64,000 bases of DNA from Seonamhaeicola maritimus (GCF_008056315.1 NZ_VRKQ01000008.1:1382957-1446956), one strand, 5' to 3'. Shown: positions 8,933 through 19,674, counted from the stretch's first letter. Numbers and translations are program-made. The notes: generated by a model from the letters alone, not told the origin.

Positions 8933-9478
8933 ATGAAGAAGTTATTTTTTGGATTGTTGTTACTCGTTTTGGTGTTCATGGCTTTTAGAGCTGGAGAATT
9001 AAGTACAGGAAAAGGTTTACTCCCAAATCAAAAAATGTTGCATGTTGGAATTATTGTAGAAGATATTAATTCATCTTTAAATAGATGGGTGAAGCTCTTA
9101 GGATTAGAAACAGTGCCAGAGGTTCATGTAGCTGAGGGACATCACACAAACCCAACCCATTATAAAGGGAAACCATCTGATGCCAAAGCAAAATTAGTAT
9201 TTATTAAATTAGATAATATTCAAATTGAATTAATAGAGCCAATAGGAGAAACTCCGAGTCATTGGAAAAACTTTTTAGATCAAAATGGAGAAGGTGTTCA
9301 TCATTTTGCCTTTGAGGTAGAAGGTATGGGAGAGCATTATTTTGAAAGTTTTAATGAAAGTGGAATGCCAATATTACAACACGGTGGCTGGAATGGAGGA
9401 GAATATGGATATATGGATAGTGTAGATTCTCTTGCTGTCACTATTGAATTGATAGAAGACTATAATCGGAAAAAATAG
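8933..9478 (+). CDS. VOC (glyoxalase/methylmalonyl-CoA epimerase-like) superfamily protein, membrane-anchored or secreted
   Basis: 181 residues. A hydrophobic N-terminal segment (KKLFFGLLLLVLVFMAFRA) acts as anchor or signal. Then come paired VOC motifs: MLHVGIIVEDINSSLNRW with the first metal His, IQIELIEP with a Glu, GVHHFAFEVEGM with the second His, and a terminal VTIELIED with the last Glu. The arrangement resembles methylmalonyl-CoA epimerase, but an exported location makes that reaction unlikely; a lactoylglutathione- or dioxygenase-type function is also possible. The substrate cannot be assigned. Confidence 0.78.
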   Translation: MKKLFFGLLLLVLVFMAFRAGELSTGKGLLPNQKMLHVGIIVEDINSSLNRWVKLLGLETVPEVHVAEGHHTNPTHYKGKPSDAKAKLVFIKLDNIQIELIEPIGETPSHWKNFLDQNGEGVHHFAFEVEGMGEHYFESFNESGMPILQHGGWNGGEYGYMDSVDSLAVTIELIEDYNRKK

Positions 9479-9489
9479 TTTAAAAAGTA

Positions 9490-10152
9490 TCAATCAACAA
9501 TCTTACCGTCAACCATGGTAAGTTTTCTGTCAGCCATATTTGCTAATTCTTCATTATGCGTAACAATAACAAAGGTTTGACCGAATTCATCGCGTAATTT
9601 AAAAAAGAGATTGTGTAGGTTTTCAGCAGATTCACTATCTAAATTTCCAGAAGGTTCATCAGCAAAAATTAAATCTGGGTTATTTATCAAAGCTCTAGCA
9701 ACAGCTACACGTTGTTGTTCTCCTCCTGAAAGTTCACTTGGCTTGTGGTCATAGCGGTGTGATAGACCTAAAAAGTCTAATAGTTCTTTAGCTTTCTTTT
9801 CAGCATTCGCTTTAGAAATTCCTTTGATAAACGCAGGCAGGCATACATTTTCTACAGCTGTAAATTCTGGTAATAATTGATGAAATTGAAATATAAAACC
9901 AATATGCTGATTTCTAAATTTTGCCAAATCTTTATCTGAAAGTGTTGATAAATTGGTACTATTGATGTTCAATTCAAATGGTTCCTGTTTTGAAGCATTA
10001 TCAAGAGTTCCTAAAATTTGTAAAAGGGTTGTTTTTCCAGCTCCAGATGGTCCAACAATAGAAACCACTTCTCCTTTTTCAACTTTGATATCTACGCCTT
10101 TTAAAACGTGTAAATCGTCGTAGTATTTATGAATGTTTTTGGCTTGAATCAT
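9490..10152 (-). CDS. ABC transporter ATP-binding protein, LolD/MacB type
   Basis: 220 residues, a full-length ABC ATPase: Walker [10 protein letters not shown] (about 34-42), Q-loop in [11 protein letters not shown], signature [15 protein letters not shown], Walker [13 protein letters not shown] and switch His in VIVTHNEE. The sequence [10 protein letters not shown] and overall length match the LolD/MacB group, which powers lipoprotein release or efflux. No permease gene is next to it, so it must pair with a LolCE-like subunit encoded elsewhere; orphan LolD-like genes are usual in Flavobacteriia. Confidence 0.85.
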   Translation of the reverse strand: MIQAKNIHKYYDDLHVLKGVDIKVEKGEVVSIVGPSGAGKTTLLQILGTLDNASKQEPFELNINSTNLSTLSDKDLAKFRNQHIGFIFQFHQLLPEFTAVENVCLPAFIKGISKANAEKKAKELLDFLGLSHRYDHKPSELSGGEQQRVAVARALINNPDLIFADEPSGNLDSESAENLHNLFFKLRDEFGQTFVIVTHNEELANMADRKLTMVDGKIVD

Positions 10153-10288
10153 TTTGGGTAATTAAAACATTGAAAATACTACATTACTATTTAATCAGCA
10201 AAATTAAATGGTTTGCTTTTTGAAAGTTTCAGATTGAAATTGATTCTAAGTTTTTTTACCTATTTTTATTTGATAATTAAAGTGCCTT

Positions 10289-10876
10289 ATGCCTTATAAA
10301 AAACTAGAAGAGTACAATATTCAGGTTACTGATGACGTAAAAGAACGTTACAAAAATATAATTGAAGATTTAGGAGAAAACACCGAACGTGATGGATTGG
10401 TTAAAACTCCAGAACGGGCTGCTAAGGCCATGCAATTTCTAACCCAAGGTTATCATCAAGATCCGGTTGAAATTCTTGAAAGTGCCATGTTTAAAGAGTC
10501 TTACAACGAAATGGTAATTGTAAAAGATATTGAGTTGTATTCACTTTGTGAGCATCATATTTTACCTTTTTTTGGTAAAGTACATATAGCCTATATACCT
10601 GATGGACAAATTGTTGGATTGAGTAAATTACCAAGAATAGTTGATGTTTTTGCTAGACGATTACAAGTTCAGGAACGATTAACAGAACAAATTTTAGATT
10701 GTATAAATGATACTCTAAAACCGCAAGGTGTAGCGGTGGTTATAGAAGCATCTCATATGTGTATGATGATGAGGGGCGTACAAAAACAAAATTCAATCAC
10801 AACAACTTCTGGGTTTAGAGGGCAATTTGAAAAGATTGAAACCAGAAATGAATTTTTAAAGTTGATTGGGAAGTAG
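10289..10876 (+). CDS. folE: GTP cyclohydrolase I
   Basis: 195 residues, the usual size. FolE converts GTP to 7,8-dihydroneopterin triphosphate, the first step of folate and pterin synthesis. Zinc and catalytic motifs are visible: [20 protein letters not shown] (Cys and His ligands), [17 protein letters not shown], and [11 protein letters not shown] with the third zinc Cys. It is cytoplasmic and forms a homodecamer in the family. The gene is divergent from the LolD-like gene and is followed 54 bp later by a small membrane protein gene. Confidence 0.95.
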   Translation: MPYKKLEEYNIQVTDDVKERYKNIIEDLGENTERDGLVKTPERAAKAMQFLTQGYHQDPVEILESAMFKESYNEMVIVKDIELYSLCEHHILPFFGKVHIAYIPDGQIVGLSKLPRIVDVFARRLQVQERLTEQILDCINDTLKPQGVAVVIEASHMCMMMRGVQKQNSITTTSGFRGQFEKIETRNEFLKLIGK

Positions 10877-10930
10877 CAAACACAATAATTTTGGTATGTT
10901 ATTTGTTATCAGTTTATTAAATATTATTCA

Positions 10931-11200
10931 ATGAACAAATACAAAAAATTAACTTTAAGTATCATTTTGGATGCTTTAGGGTTTGTTTCCATTATTTTTC
11001 CACCTTTTGATATTGTTTGGGCACCGGCCTCAGCTTTAATTATGACTAAACTTTATAAAGGCAAAGAAGGAAAAGTAGCCGCAGTTGTTTCCTTTGTAGA
11101 AGAAGCATTACCATTTTTAGATATTATTCCAACTTTTACATTAATGTGGTTATACTCTTATGTATTTAAGCGGAATGAAGAAACTATTATAGAAGTATAA
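10931..11200 (+). CDS. Small conserved membrane protein, function unknown
   Basis: 89 residues with two hydrophobic segments (about 8-42, interrupted by a Pro pair in FPPFDIVWAP, and about 62-79), short charged loops (KLYKGKEGK) and an acidic tail. I do not recognise a named family with certainty; similar small proteins occur in Flavobacteriia. It sits between folE and a hairpin terminator and may be transcribed with folE. Confidence 0.65.
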   Translation: MNKYKKLTLSIILDALGFVSIIFPPFDIVWAPASALIMTKLYKGKEGKVAAVVSFVEEALPFLDIIPTFTLMWLYSYVFKRNEETIIEV

Positions 11201-11201
11201 A

Positions 11202-11235
11202 AAAATCCCTTTCAGTTTTGAAAGGGATTTTTTAA
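11202..11235. terminator. Bidirectional terminator between the small membrane gene and the TonB receptor gene
   Basis: AAATCCCTTT pairs perfectly with AAAGGGATTT around a CAGTTTTG loop, flanked by A- and T-runs. It can serve both convergent genes. Confidence 0.8.
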
Positions 11236-13494
11236 TTATAAACTATACGTAATTCCAAAACTAATATTTCGTCCTATATTAAAAATACCATCCGGTTTTA
11301 AGCGTGACAGATGATGAATATAGGTTTTGTTAGTTAGGTTGGTTCCAGAAATTGAAACATTCAATTCTTTATTGAAAAGATTAAATGAACCTCCAAAACC
11401 TGCACTTAGTAAATTATAGCTATCTGTTGAAGTTTCAAAAGCACTAACATTATCTTGCCTGAATGTGGATTTTAACTTAACAAAAGCATATCCTTTTTTC
11501 AACGAGCCAGTTTCAAACTCTGCTCTAATAATATTGGTTATACTGTTTGCAGGAATTAGGGGTAAATAGTTATTGTCATCTTGTTTTCCTGTAACCGTTT
11601 CAAAACTAGATTCAAAGTGTAACCAATCTAATGGATGCGGATGTAAATGGAACCCAAACTCTCCACCATATAATTTGGCATTGTCTTGCACATAGATAAA
11701 AACAGGAGCGCTATCTATTTCATCTCCGTTTGGAGATAAGAAAATGTAGTCATTTATTCGATTATAAAAGCCGTTTGCAAAAAGTTCAACATGCTCTGTT
11801 TTATACTCCAAAGCTATATCGGTTTGAAAGTTTTTTTCACTGGTAAGGTTTTCGTTTCCAATTTCATAACGATTGGTTCCATGATGGACACCATTTGAAG
11901 TTAATTCGGCCAAATTAGGTGCTCTAAAGCCAGTTGCTAAATTTATTCTTGCAATAAAATTTTCGAACAGATCTGTTTTCAGCCCAATGGCACCGTTAAA
12001 GCTATTGAAGTTTTTTTCTAGTCCAGATGTTACTTCGATATTTCTGTTGTCATATCTGGCTCCCAATTGAATATCGGCATTATCAAAATGAATATGTGAA
12101 GTAGCGAAAAAACCAATATCATTCATGTTCGCATCAGGAATTAATTCTTCTTCTCCATAATTCGTATTGCTTTGTGTTAAACCTTGAATACCAACAATTG
12201 TCTCAAACTTTCCTAATTCTGGAAGATGATATTTTACATCATAATTAAGTGTTTTTAATTTCATGTGAAGCGCTGCTTCTTCAACTTCCTCTTCGTGCTC
12301 GTCATCATGTTCATCATGTTCATCATGCTCTTCCTCCTCGTGTTCTTCATCTTCTTCATGTTCTTCGTCATGATGATGTTCCTCAAATTCCTTTCTATCA
12401 TTATAAGTCAAACCAAAGTTTACATCAAGTTTAGAATTATCAAAGAAGAAAGTAGATTTAGAACTCATTACATGGTTGGTGATTTCTTGAAAAGGCTCTA
12501 AAGGCGTCACTAAAGTAGATTGCTCACCAATGTCTTCTGGTATTCCAATTTTAGCATGATTAACATTATAACGGAACTCCGTTTTAAAGTGAGTTACCTG
12601 ATAGCCTAACCCCGCTTTAAAATCTTTTTCTAAAAACCGGGTATTGGTAACCCGATAATCATCAGTTTTATAGTCAGCATGTTCGGCTACACTTCCTCTA
12701 AACAAAAATTTAAAATTATCGGTTGAATGTTTAAGGCCTATATTAGAATTATACCCTTTGGTATTGCTAAAATAATTGGCTGAAGCATCTGCATTTGTGG
12801 TGTTTGATTGAGCAAATTTTTCAGGATTAAAATATAGTACACCACCTAAAGCATCACTACCATAAAGCAGGGAAGCAGGCCCCTTAATAACCTCTATGCT
12901 TTCAATACCAGAGCTGCTAAGCCCTAAACCATGCTCAGCGCCATATTGCTGGTTTTCTAATCGAACTCCTTGTGTGTAAACTAAAACTCGGTTGGCACTT
13001 AAACCTCTTATAACAGGTTTTCCAATACCTAATCCAGTAGAAATAGATTCAACACCAGAAAAATTGGAAATACCATTTGATAGATTTATAGCACCTTCTG
13101 CATTCAAGTCGTTTACCTTTTTTTGTTCTACTTTCATCACGTTTTCACTTTGTAATTTGTGAAACGGTGTAGAGATTATTATACCCTCCATTTCTATGGC
13201 AGAAGGGCTCATTTCAATATTTAACTGTTCTTTTAAAGGTAGGTTAACATTAAGTGAAATGGTTTCATAGCCTAAATAGGAGATTACAATTTTATGGTTT
13301 CCGTTAGGTAAGTCATTAATGATGAAATCGCCATTATTATTAGATGTGGTTCCTTTTTCTAATTGTGGGAAATAAATATTGGCTGAAGGAATTGATTGCT
13401 GATTTGTTTTATCAACTACATTTCCCTTCAATGTATTTTGTGAAAATATTGGAAGTACTACCAAAAGTAGTAGTACGTTAATTATAAACTTCAT
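11236..13494 (-). CDS. TonB-dependent receptor with His/Asp/Glu-rich extracellular loop
   Basis: 752 residues: signal peptide, a carboxypeptidase-like regulatory domain (KGNVVDKTNQQSIPSANIYF to about 105), plug domain (PVIRGLSANRVLVY; IEVIKGPASLLYGSDALGG) and a C-terminal beta barrel ending in ISFGITYSL. Residues about 369-405 form a loop made almost only of His, Asp and Glu (HHHDEEHEEDEEHEEEEH and on). Such loops are known from zinc and other metal receptors (for example ZnuD), so metal-ion or metal-chelate import is the likely role. Directly upstream on the same strand is a small His-containing secreted protein gene, which supports this. The metal itself cannot be read from sequence. Confidence 0.88.
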   Translation of the reverse strand: MKFIINVLLLLVVLPIFSQNTLKGNVVDKTNQQSIPSANIYFPQLEKGTTSNNNGDFIINDLPNGNHKIVISYLGYETISLNVNLPLKEQLNIEMSPSAIEMEGIIISTPFHKLQSENVMKVEQKKVNDLNAEGAINLSNGISNFSGVESISTGLGIGKPVIRGLSANRVLVYTQGVRLENQQYGAEHGLGLSSSGIESIEVIKGPASLLYGSDALGGVLYFNPEKFAQSNTTNADASANYFSNTKGYNSNIGLKHSTDNFKFLFRGSVAEHADYKTDDYRVTNTRFLEKDFKAGLGYQVTHFKTEFRYNVNHAKIGIPEDIGEQSTLVTPLEPFQEITNHVMSSKSTFFFDNSKLDVNFGLTYNDRKEFEEHHHDEEHEEDEEHEEEEHDEHDEHDDEHEEEVEEAALHMKLKTLNYDVKYHLPELGKFETIVGIQGLTQSNTNYGEEELIPDANMNDIGFFATSHIHFDNADIQLGARYDNRNIEVTSGLEKNFNSFNGAIGLKTDLFENFIARINLATGFRAPNLAELTSNGVHHGTNRYEIGNENLTSEKNFQTDIALEYKTEHVELFANGFYNRINDYIFLSPNGDEIDSAPVFIYVQDNAKLYGGEFGFHLHPHPLDWLHFESSFETVTGKQDDNNYLPLIPANSITNIIRAEFETGSLKKGYAFVKLKSTFRQDNVSAFETSTDSYNLLSAGFGGSFNLFNKELNVSISGTNLTNKTYIHHLSRLKPDGIFNIGRNISFGITYSL

Positions 13495-13548
13495 TTTTGT
13501 GAATTTGAATTAATTTAAATAGAATGTTTCGGTAAAACCGAGTGAAAA

Positions 13549-13887
13549 CTAAGATAAATTAATAGCTGGAGGACCGCGAAGTGAAAAATGTAAACGTTGA
13601 TATTTACTAAGAAATATATATTGCGACTCTATTTCTGGATGGTATTCTTTTTCAATAAGAACGTCGAAATAAAATGATACAAAAGTTGCATTTTGATGTA
13701 CGTTGAACTCTTGAAAATCACAATCTAAATCTATTTGATGGAAATGTATAGAATTTTCTCCAACACATACTTTATGTTCGTGGTGAGCAAATACATGGGC
13801 AAATTTAATGGCTGTAGGAGTAAATAATGCAGCTACAAGTAGAAGCATAATGGCTTTAAAGGCTATGTTTTCTTTAAGTTTACTCAC
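13549..13887 (-). CDS. Small secreted His/Cys-containing protein paired with the TonB receptor
   Basis: 112 residues from a GTG start whose GTGAGTAA overlaps the previous stop by 8 bp. A hydrophobic segment (about 8-27) leads to potential metal-binding residues HVFAHHEHKVC, IHFHQIDLDCDF and a terminal LRGPPAINL. I recognise this pattern (H-E-H..C, H-F-H, CDF, SLRGPP) from small proteins beside TonB receptors in Flavobacteriia; a role in metal binding or sensing is inference. An internal ATG at residue 14 would still give a hydrophobic leader. The gap to the receptor gene is 54 bp. Confidence 0.7.
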   Translation of the reverse strand: MSKLKENIAFKAIMLLLVAALFTPTAIKFAHVFAHHEHKVCVGENSIHFHQIDLDCDFQEFNVHQNATFVSFYFDVLIEKEYHPEIESQYIFLSKYQRLHFSLRGPPAINLS

Positions 13888-14377
13888 CTAGAAATCTTTT
13901 AAATCCCAATCTACGAAGCATTTTTTTTTCAAAATTCCAAAAGAATTTATGTTGACCAAATATCCAACCAAAGATAACAAGTAATATTTGATAGAAAACG
14001 AAACCAATAAAAATATACAAAGTCCAATATGCAAATCCAGATAAATTGTCTTTTGTAATTCCAAGTAATTTAATAATTGGTTTTCCTACATACACAGAAG
14101 AGGAACCTGTAATTGCAAAAACTAGAAAAATAGAAATAAGTTCCCATCTGTAAGTTACATCCCATCTATCTTTTAGTTTATCAAAGATTTTCAAAGTAAT
14201 CAGTAATAAAATATAGAAAATGATGACGCTCAACAAAAATATAAAGCCAATGTGATAATCTTTTAAGAAAACTAATGACAATTTATAGGAAGAATATCCT
14301 AACCCGACAATTCCCATTAAAAGGAATATCAATTGCCAGTTTTTATTGACCTCCCATCGTTCTTTTAATTTATTCAC
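13880..14377 (-). CDS. DUF6787-like membrane protein with internal duplication
   Basis: 165 residues, about four membrane segments. The protein appears built of two related halves: LKERWEVNKNWQLIFLLMGI near the start and LKDRWDVTYRWELISIFLVF at about 67-86, each followed by a hydrophobic pair of helices. The C-terminal half (ITGSSSVYVGKPIIKLLGI, then a short QHKFFWNFEKKMLRRLG tail) matches DUF6787 proteins, which are sometimes misnamed diacylglyceryl transferases. Function is unknown. It lies between the DUF6146 lipoprotein gene (35 bp upstream) and the small secreted protein gene (8 bp overlap). Confidence 0.7.
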   Translation of the reverse strand: MNKLKERWEVNKNWQLIFLLMGIVGLGYSSYKLSLVFLKDYHIGFIFLLSVIIFYILLLITLKIFDKLKDRWDVTYRWELISIFLVFAITGSSSVYVGKPIIKLLGITKDNLSGFAYWTLYIFIGFVFYQILLVIFGWIFGQHKFFWNFEKKMLRRLGFKRFLGE

Positions 14378-14412
14378 AGCGTATTCTTTTGCTGCAAAAA
14401 TAAATAAAGCAA

Positions 14413-14856
14413 TTAAATTCTCGGAACAAAAGGTCCTAATCTTTGATTGTATTTCATTTGAAAGTAGATGAAGTAGTTGTAAAGCTTATAATTTACTTCA
14501 TATCCATAATCTATTTTAGTATCATAATCAATCTGAAGTTCGTATAGATTTGGGTTGAATCGTTGAGGTTGTATTACCCTTTGATTCCACTCAATAACAT
14601 AGATTCTATTTCTGGTTTCCATGTACTGTTGAGAATAGAAACCTTCAGGTCTGGCCATTGAAACTAACCAAGTAGCATAACCAGGATCTATAATTATGAT
14701 TTCGTACTCTAACTCTTCATTTGCAATTTTTACGGTATCACTCACCTTGAGGTTTTCAGCGCGTTCATCTGTATTTGTAACGGTCTGTTTGGTAGAATTG
14801 CAATTAAAAGCAAAAACACAAATGACTAAAACTAATATATAACTTAAATGTTTCAT
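14413..14856 (-). CDS. DUF6146-like lipoprotein
   Basis: 147 residues. Signal peptide with lipobox VFAFNC predicts a lipoprotein. The conserved body (IIDPGYATWLVSMARPEGFY, then METRNRIYVIEWNQR, and a C-terminal YFIYFQMKYNQRLGPFVPRI) is the pattern of DUF6146, found in Flavobacteriia. Function is unknown. It is the first gene of the minus-strand cluster that ends with the TonB receptor, so it may share that regulation. Confidence 0.7.
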   Translation of the reverse strand: MKHLSYILVLVICVFAFNCNSTKQTVTNTDERAENLKVSDTVKIANEELEYEIIIIDPGYATWLVSMARPEGFYSQQYMETRNRIYVIEWNQRVIQPQRFNPNLYELQIDYDTKIDYGYEVNYKLYNYFIYFQMKYNQRLGPFVPRI

Positions 14857-15016
14857 GATAAATAAGGTTTCAATTTATACTTCAAATGTATATATGAAAT
14901 ACACTTAATAAAACTACCAATGAGTTAACTGTTCTTTTTAATGAGTAAACGTTACTATTATGTAATTAAATTTACAAAAATCATTACGTAAAGCCTTGTT
15001 TAACAATGATTTTAAC

Positions 15017-15055
15017 AAAAAAATGCCAAACTTTAAGTTTGGCATTTTTTTATTT
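15017..15055. terminator. Hairpin terminator downstream of the DUF937 gene
   Basis: AAATGCCAAA and TTTGGCATTT flank a CTTTAAG loop with A-run on one side and T-run on the other. It is about 16 bp beyond the stop of the minus-strand DUF937 gene. Confidence 0.75.
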
Positions 15056-15070
15056 TAATCGGTAAATATA

Positions 15071-15709
15071 TTATTTTCCACCAAAAAGACCTCCAAGCAA
15101 ACCACCTAGTCCGCCTTTCTTTTTATTGCCTCCTAAAACCATACCTGCAACATCATCAATCACACTACCATCGCCATCAGCATCCAGAATAGATTCTAAA
15201 AAACTTTGTTCTTGTTGAGGAGAATTACCACTAAGAAGACCTCCTAACAGACTCTCTATTCCTCCTTGATTTGACACCTTTTGCTGTCTTGATTGCTTCC
15301 CTAAAACGCCCATTAAAATTGGCGCAGCTACTTTTAAAATTTGTGCAACAGAGCCAGCATCCATACCTGCTTTAGCTCCTAGTGCACTTGTAACATTTTG
15401 TTGTTTGTTTCCTAAAACATGTCCCAGAATTTTACCTCCATCGTCAAGGACATCATTATCTACACCACCACCAAATAAGCCTCCAAGGTTATCTAAGATG
15501 CTTCCGTCATGCTTATTGTTTAAAGCATTTAATAAACCATCAGCACCTTGAGGAGTAGAAGCATTTCGTTTCATTGCTTGCATTAATACTGGTAAAGCCA
15601 TAGTTAATACATCCTGAGTTTTGTTTTGAGGTTGTTTGGTTTGACCAGCAACTCCGCTAATAATACTTTTTCCAAGGTCACTGTTTAATAAATCTAAAAT
15701 TCCAGACAT
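15071..15709 (-). CDS. DUF937 family protein
   Basis: 212 residues, rich in Gly, Leu and Asn. It has two copies of a helical motif (VLTMALPVLMQAMKRN near 34 and LKVAAPILMGVLGKQ near 125) typical of DUF937, a Ca-binding-like DADGDGSVIDD stretch near 177, and a Gly/Leu tail (GGLGGLLGGLFGGK). Related proteins include YidB of E. coli. The function is not established. It has its own promoter region and terminator, so it is likely monocistronic. Confidence 0.8.
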   Translation of the reverse strand: MSGILDLLNSDLGKSIISGVAGQTKQPQNKTQDVLTMALPVLMQAMKRNASTPQGADGLLNALNNKHDGSILDNLGGLFGGGVDNDVLDDGGKILGHVLGNKQQNVTSALGAKAGMDAGSVAQILKVAAPILMGVLGKQSRQQKVSNQGGIESLLGGLLSGNSPQQEQSFLESILDADGDGSVIDDVAGMVLGGNKKKGGLGGLLGGLFGGK

Positions 15710-15760
15710 GATATTATTTGTTTAATTTAAATTGATAAAAAAAAAGGATTTTGAATGTAC

Positions 15761-15791
15761 AAAAAAAGTCCCAACTTATACAGTTAGGACT
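15761..15791 (-). terminator. Terminator after serA
   Basis: Read on the minus strand, AGTCCTAAC pairs with GTTGGGACT (one U-G wobble) around a short loop and is followed by seven T. It lies about 30 bp after the serA stop. Confidence 0.75.
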
Positions 15792-15822
15792 CAATTATAT
15801 CGTTTAGGTCACAATTTTTTTA

Positions 15823-16773
15823 TTACCCTAATATATCAATAATTTGTGACGCTAATTCTGTACCAATTCTATCTTGTGCTTCGTTAGTAGCAGCACCAGT
15901 ATGCGGAGTTAATGATAGTGCAGGATTCATTAATAACTGAACTTCTGGTTTAGGCTCTTTTTCAAAAACATCTAATGCAGCTCTTGCTACCTTTCCACTC
16001 TCAATTGCTTTAACTAGGGCTACTTCATTAACAACACCACCACGAGCAGCATTGGCTAAAATAACACCATCTTTCATCATGTTAAACTCAGCTTCGTCAA
16101 TAACGTAGTCTTTTTGAGCAGGTACATGAAGTGTTAAGAAATCTGCCTGTTTTAAAACTTCTTCCTTAGAAATAGTTTCAATATCAAAGTTTACTTTTTG
16201 TCCATCAAAGAAATCTAATTCAAGATTAGCTTTATCTAAAAAAGGATCAAAAGCAACTACTTTCATACCAGCACCTAAAGCCACTTTAGCAGTAGCTTGA
16301 CCAATACGACCAAAACCTAAAACACCTAAAGTTTTTCCTTTAAGCTCAGTTCCTTTAGCGTAAGCTTTCTTTAAACCTTTAAAGTTACTATCACCTTCTA
16401 AAGGCATTTCTCTGTTTGCATTGTGTAAGAAACGTGCTAAACCATATAAATGACCAAACACTAATTCTGCCACAGAATGCGATGAAGCTGCAGGCGTGTT
16501 AATAACGTGTCTTCCTTGTTCTCTGGCATATTCTACATCAATGTTATCCATACCTACACCACCACGACCAATGATTTTTAAGTTAGGACAAGCATCAATT
16601 AAATCTTTTCTAACTGTAGTTGCACTTCTAACTAATAATACGCTAATGTCATTTTCATTAATGTAATTTACTAGTTGCTCTTGGGCAACTGTTGTAGTAC
16701 TTACTTCGTATCCTCCTTTTTCAAGGGCATCAATACCGCTTTGTGAAATACCGTCGTTTGCTAATACTTTCAT
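15823..16773 (-). CDS. serA: D-3-phosphoglycerate dehydrogenase (short form)
   Basis: 316 residues, the short form without ACT domain. SerA oxidises 3-phosphoglycerate with NAD+, the first step of serine synthesis. Motifs: RGGVGMDNID, NAD loop GVLGFGRIGQATAK (about 150-163), catalytic region ANAARGGVVNE, and catalytic His in TPHTGAAT. It follows serC on the same strand by about 50 bp and ends at a terminator, so the serC-serA pair supplies two of the three serine steps. Lack of a C-terminal regulatory domain suggests no direct serine feedback by ACT binding. Confidence 0.92.
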   Translation of the reverse strand: MKVLANDGISQSGIDALEKGGYEVSTTTVAQEQLVNYINENDISVLLVRSATTVRKDLIDACPNLKIIGRGGVGMDNIDVEYAREQGRHVINTPAASSHSVAELVFGHLYGLARFLHNANREMPLEGDSNFKGLKKAYAKGTELKGKTLGVLGFGRIGQATAKVALGAGMKVVAFDPFLDKANLELDFFDGQKVNFDIETISKEEVLKQADFLTLHVPAQKDYVIDEAEFNMMKDGVILANAARGGVVNEVALVKAIESGKVARAALDVFEKEPKPEVQLLMNPALSLTPHTGAATNEAQDRIGTELASQIIDILG

Positions 16774-16787
16774 TTTATAGTTTTTTA

Positions 16788-16806
16788 CTTCCGCGAAAGC
16801 GAAAAT
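16788..16806. repeat. Short hairpin (CTTCCGCGAAAGCG) in the serC-serA gap
   Basis: TTCCGC-GAAA-GCGAAA folds into a hairpin with a GAAA tetraloop and one mismatch. It resembles the CTTCCGCGAAAGCGGAA core I know from interspersed repeats in Flavobacteriia. Only a fragment is present here. Confidence 0.4.
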
Positions 16807-16822
16807 ATTTTATTATTTATAA

Positions 16823-17887
16823 TTATGCTTTAGTTTCTAATTCACTCATTACTTCAACAAGCGCTTTAACACTGTCTAGAGGTAAAGCATTGTACATAGA
16901 TGCTCTATACCCACCAACACTTCTATGACCGTTTACTGCACTAATACCTGCTTCTTTAAGCATAGCTTCAAACGTTTCTTTTAAATTTTCATTTTGAAGT
17001 GTAAAAGTAGCATTCATATCAGAACGATCTTCTTTTGAAGCAAATCCTTTAAATAAAGGATTTAAATCGATTTCAGAATACATTAAGCGTGCTTTCTTTT
17101 CGTTTTCCTTTTCAATAGCTGCTATACCACCTTGTTCTTTTAACCATTCTAAGGTTAACATAGATGTGTAAACTGCAAATACTGGAGGTGTATTGAACAT
17201 ACTTCCTGCTCCGATATGTTTTTTGTAATCCATTATTGAAGGAATGTTTCTAGATACTTTTCCTAGAATATCTTCTTTTATCACTACTAACGTAGTTCCA
17301 GCTGGCCCCATATTTTTTTGAGCTCCTGCATAAATAAGATCGAATTGAGAATAATCTATTACTCGAGAAAAGATATCACTACTCATATCACAAACCATTG
17401 GAACCGGAGAGTTAGGAAACTCTTTCAATTGCGTTCCAAAAATAGTATTGTTAGAGGTGCAATGGAAATAATCGTAGTCTTCAGGAATATCATATCCTTT
17501 TGGGATATAATTGAAATTAGCATTAGCAGAAGAAGCCACTTCATAAATATCATCTAATTTTTCAGCCTCTTTAATTGCTTTAGTACTCCAAGATCCTGTA
17601 TTTAAATAACCCGCTCTTTTTTCTAAAAGATTCATGGCAATCATTAAAAATTGAGAGCTAGCTCCCCCTTGTAAAAATAAGGCTTTGTATCCTTTTCCTT
17701 CTAAACCAAGTAGCTCCAAAACCAGAGCTCTTGCTTTTTCCATAATATCAACAAAATCTTTACTTCTATGAGATATTTCAAGTAAGGATAACCCGCTATC
17801 ATTATAATCAACTATTGCCGTAGAAGCTTTTAATAAAACTTCCTGCGGTAAAATACTAGGTCCTGCACTAAAGTTATGTTTTTTCAT
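16823..17887 (-). CDS. serC: Phosphoserine aminotransferase
   Basis: 354 residues, normal length. SerC converts 3-phosphohydroxypyruvate and glutamate to phosphoserine using PLP. It begins KKHNFSAGPSILPQ, has the cofactor loop LFLQGGASSQF, the PLP-binding lysine in YAGAQKNMGPAGTT, and the C-terminal GHRSVGGYRASMYNA that contacts phosphate. It lies directly upstream of serA. A CAACTTTG box on the minus strand around 17912-17919 could be its -7 promoter element. Confidence 0.95.
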   Translation of the reverse strand: MKKHNFSAGPSILPQEVLLKASTAIVDYNDSGLSLLEISHRSKDFVDIMEKARALVLELLGLEGKGYKALFLQGGASSQFLMIAMNLLEKRAGYLNTGSWSTKAIKEAEKLDDIYEVASSANANFNYIPKGYDIPEDYDYFHCTSNNTIFGTQLKEFPNSPVPMVCDMSSDIFSRVIDYSQFDLIYAGAQKNMGPAGTTLVVIKEDILGKVSRNIPSIMDYKKHIGAGSMFNTPPVFAVYTSMLTLEWLKEQGGIAAIEKENEKKARLMYSEIDLNPLFKGFASKEDRSDMNATFTLQNENLKETFEAMLKEAGISAVNGHRSVGGYRASMYNALPLDSVKALVEVMSELETKA

Positions 17888-17963
17888 TTTGTGTGGTAAA
17901 ATTTAAGATGCAAAGTTGCTAATTAATTGCATATTTTATATTAAAAATTCAATAATTTTTTCA

Positions 17964-19452
<1,489 letters not shown>

Positions 19453-19478
19453 TTGATAATCGACAGCAAAATTATATG

Positions 19479-19509
19479 AAAATCCCAAGTGAAAGCTTGG
19501 GATTTTTTT
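19479..19509 (+). terminator. Terminator after the ferredoxin gene
   Basis: AATCCCAAG pairs with CTTGGGATT around TGAAAG and is followed by a run of T. Confidence 0.8.
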
Positions 19510-19674
19510 GTTAATATGAATACAGTTAAAATTGAATGAGCATAAGGTAATTTAGAAATTCAAACCCTGAGATATAGTCTGTAAGTTTAAATTTTAAATC
19601 AATCCTGAGGTCAATAATATTTTAACTATGATCTATTTTGATTCGAATTAACCAAATAGAAATTAGATTAAATT

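Noticed and set aside
12249-12501. Two plus-strand open frames rich in Leu, His, Met and Phe
   Set aside because: They are the reverse reading of the His/Asp/Glu-rich loop of the TonB receptor gene, produced by its repetitive codons.
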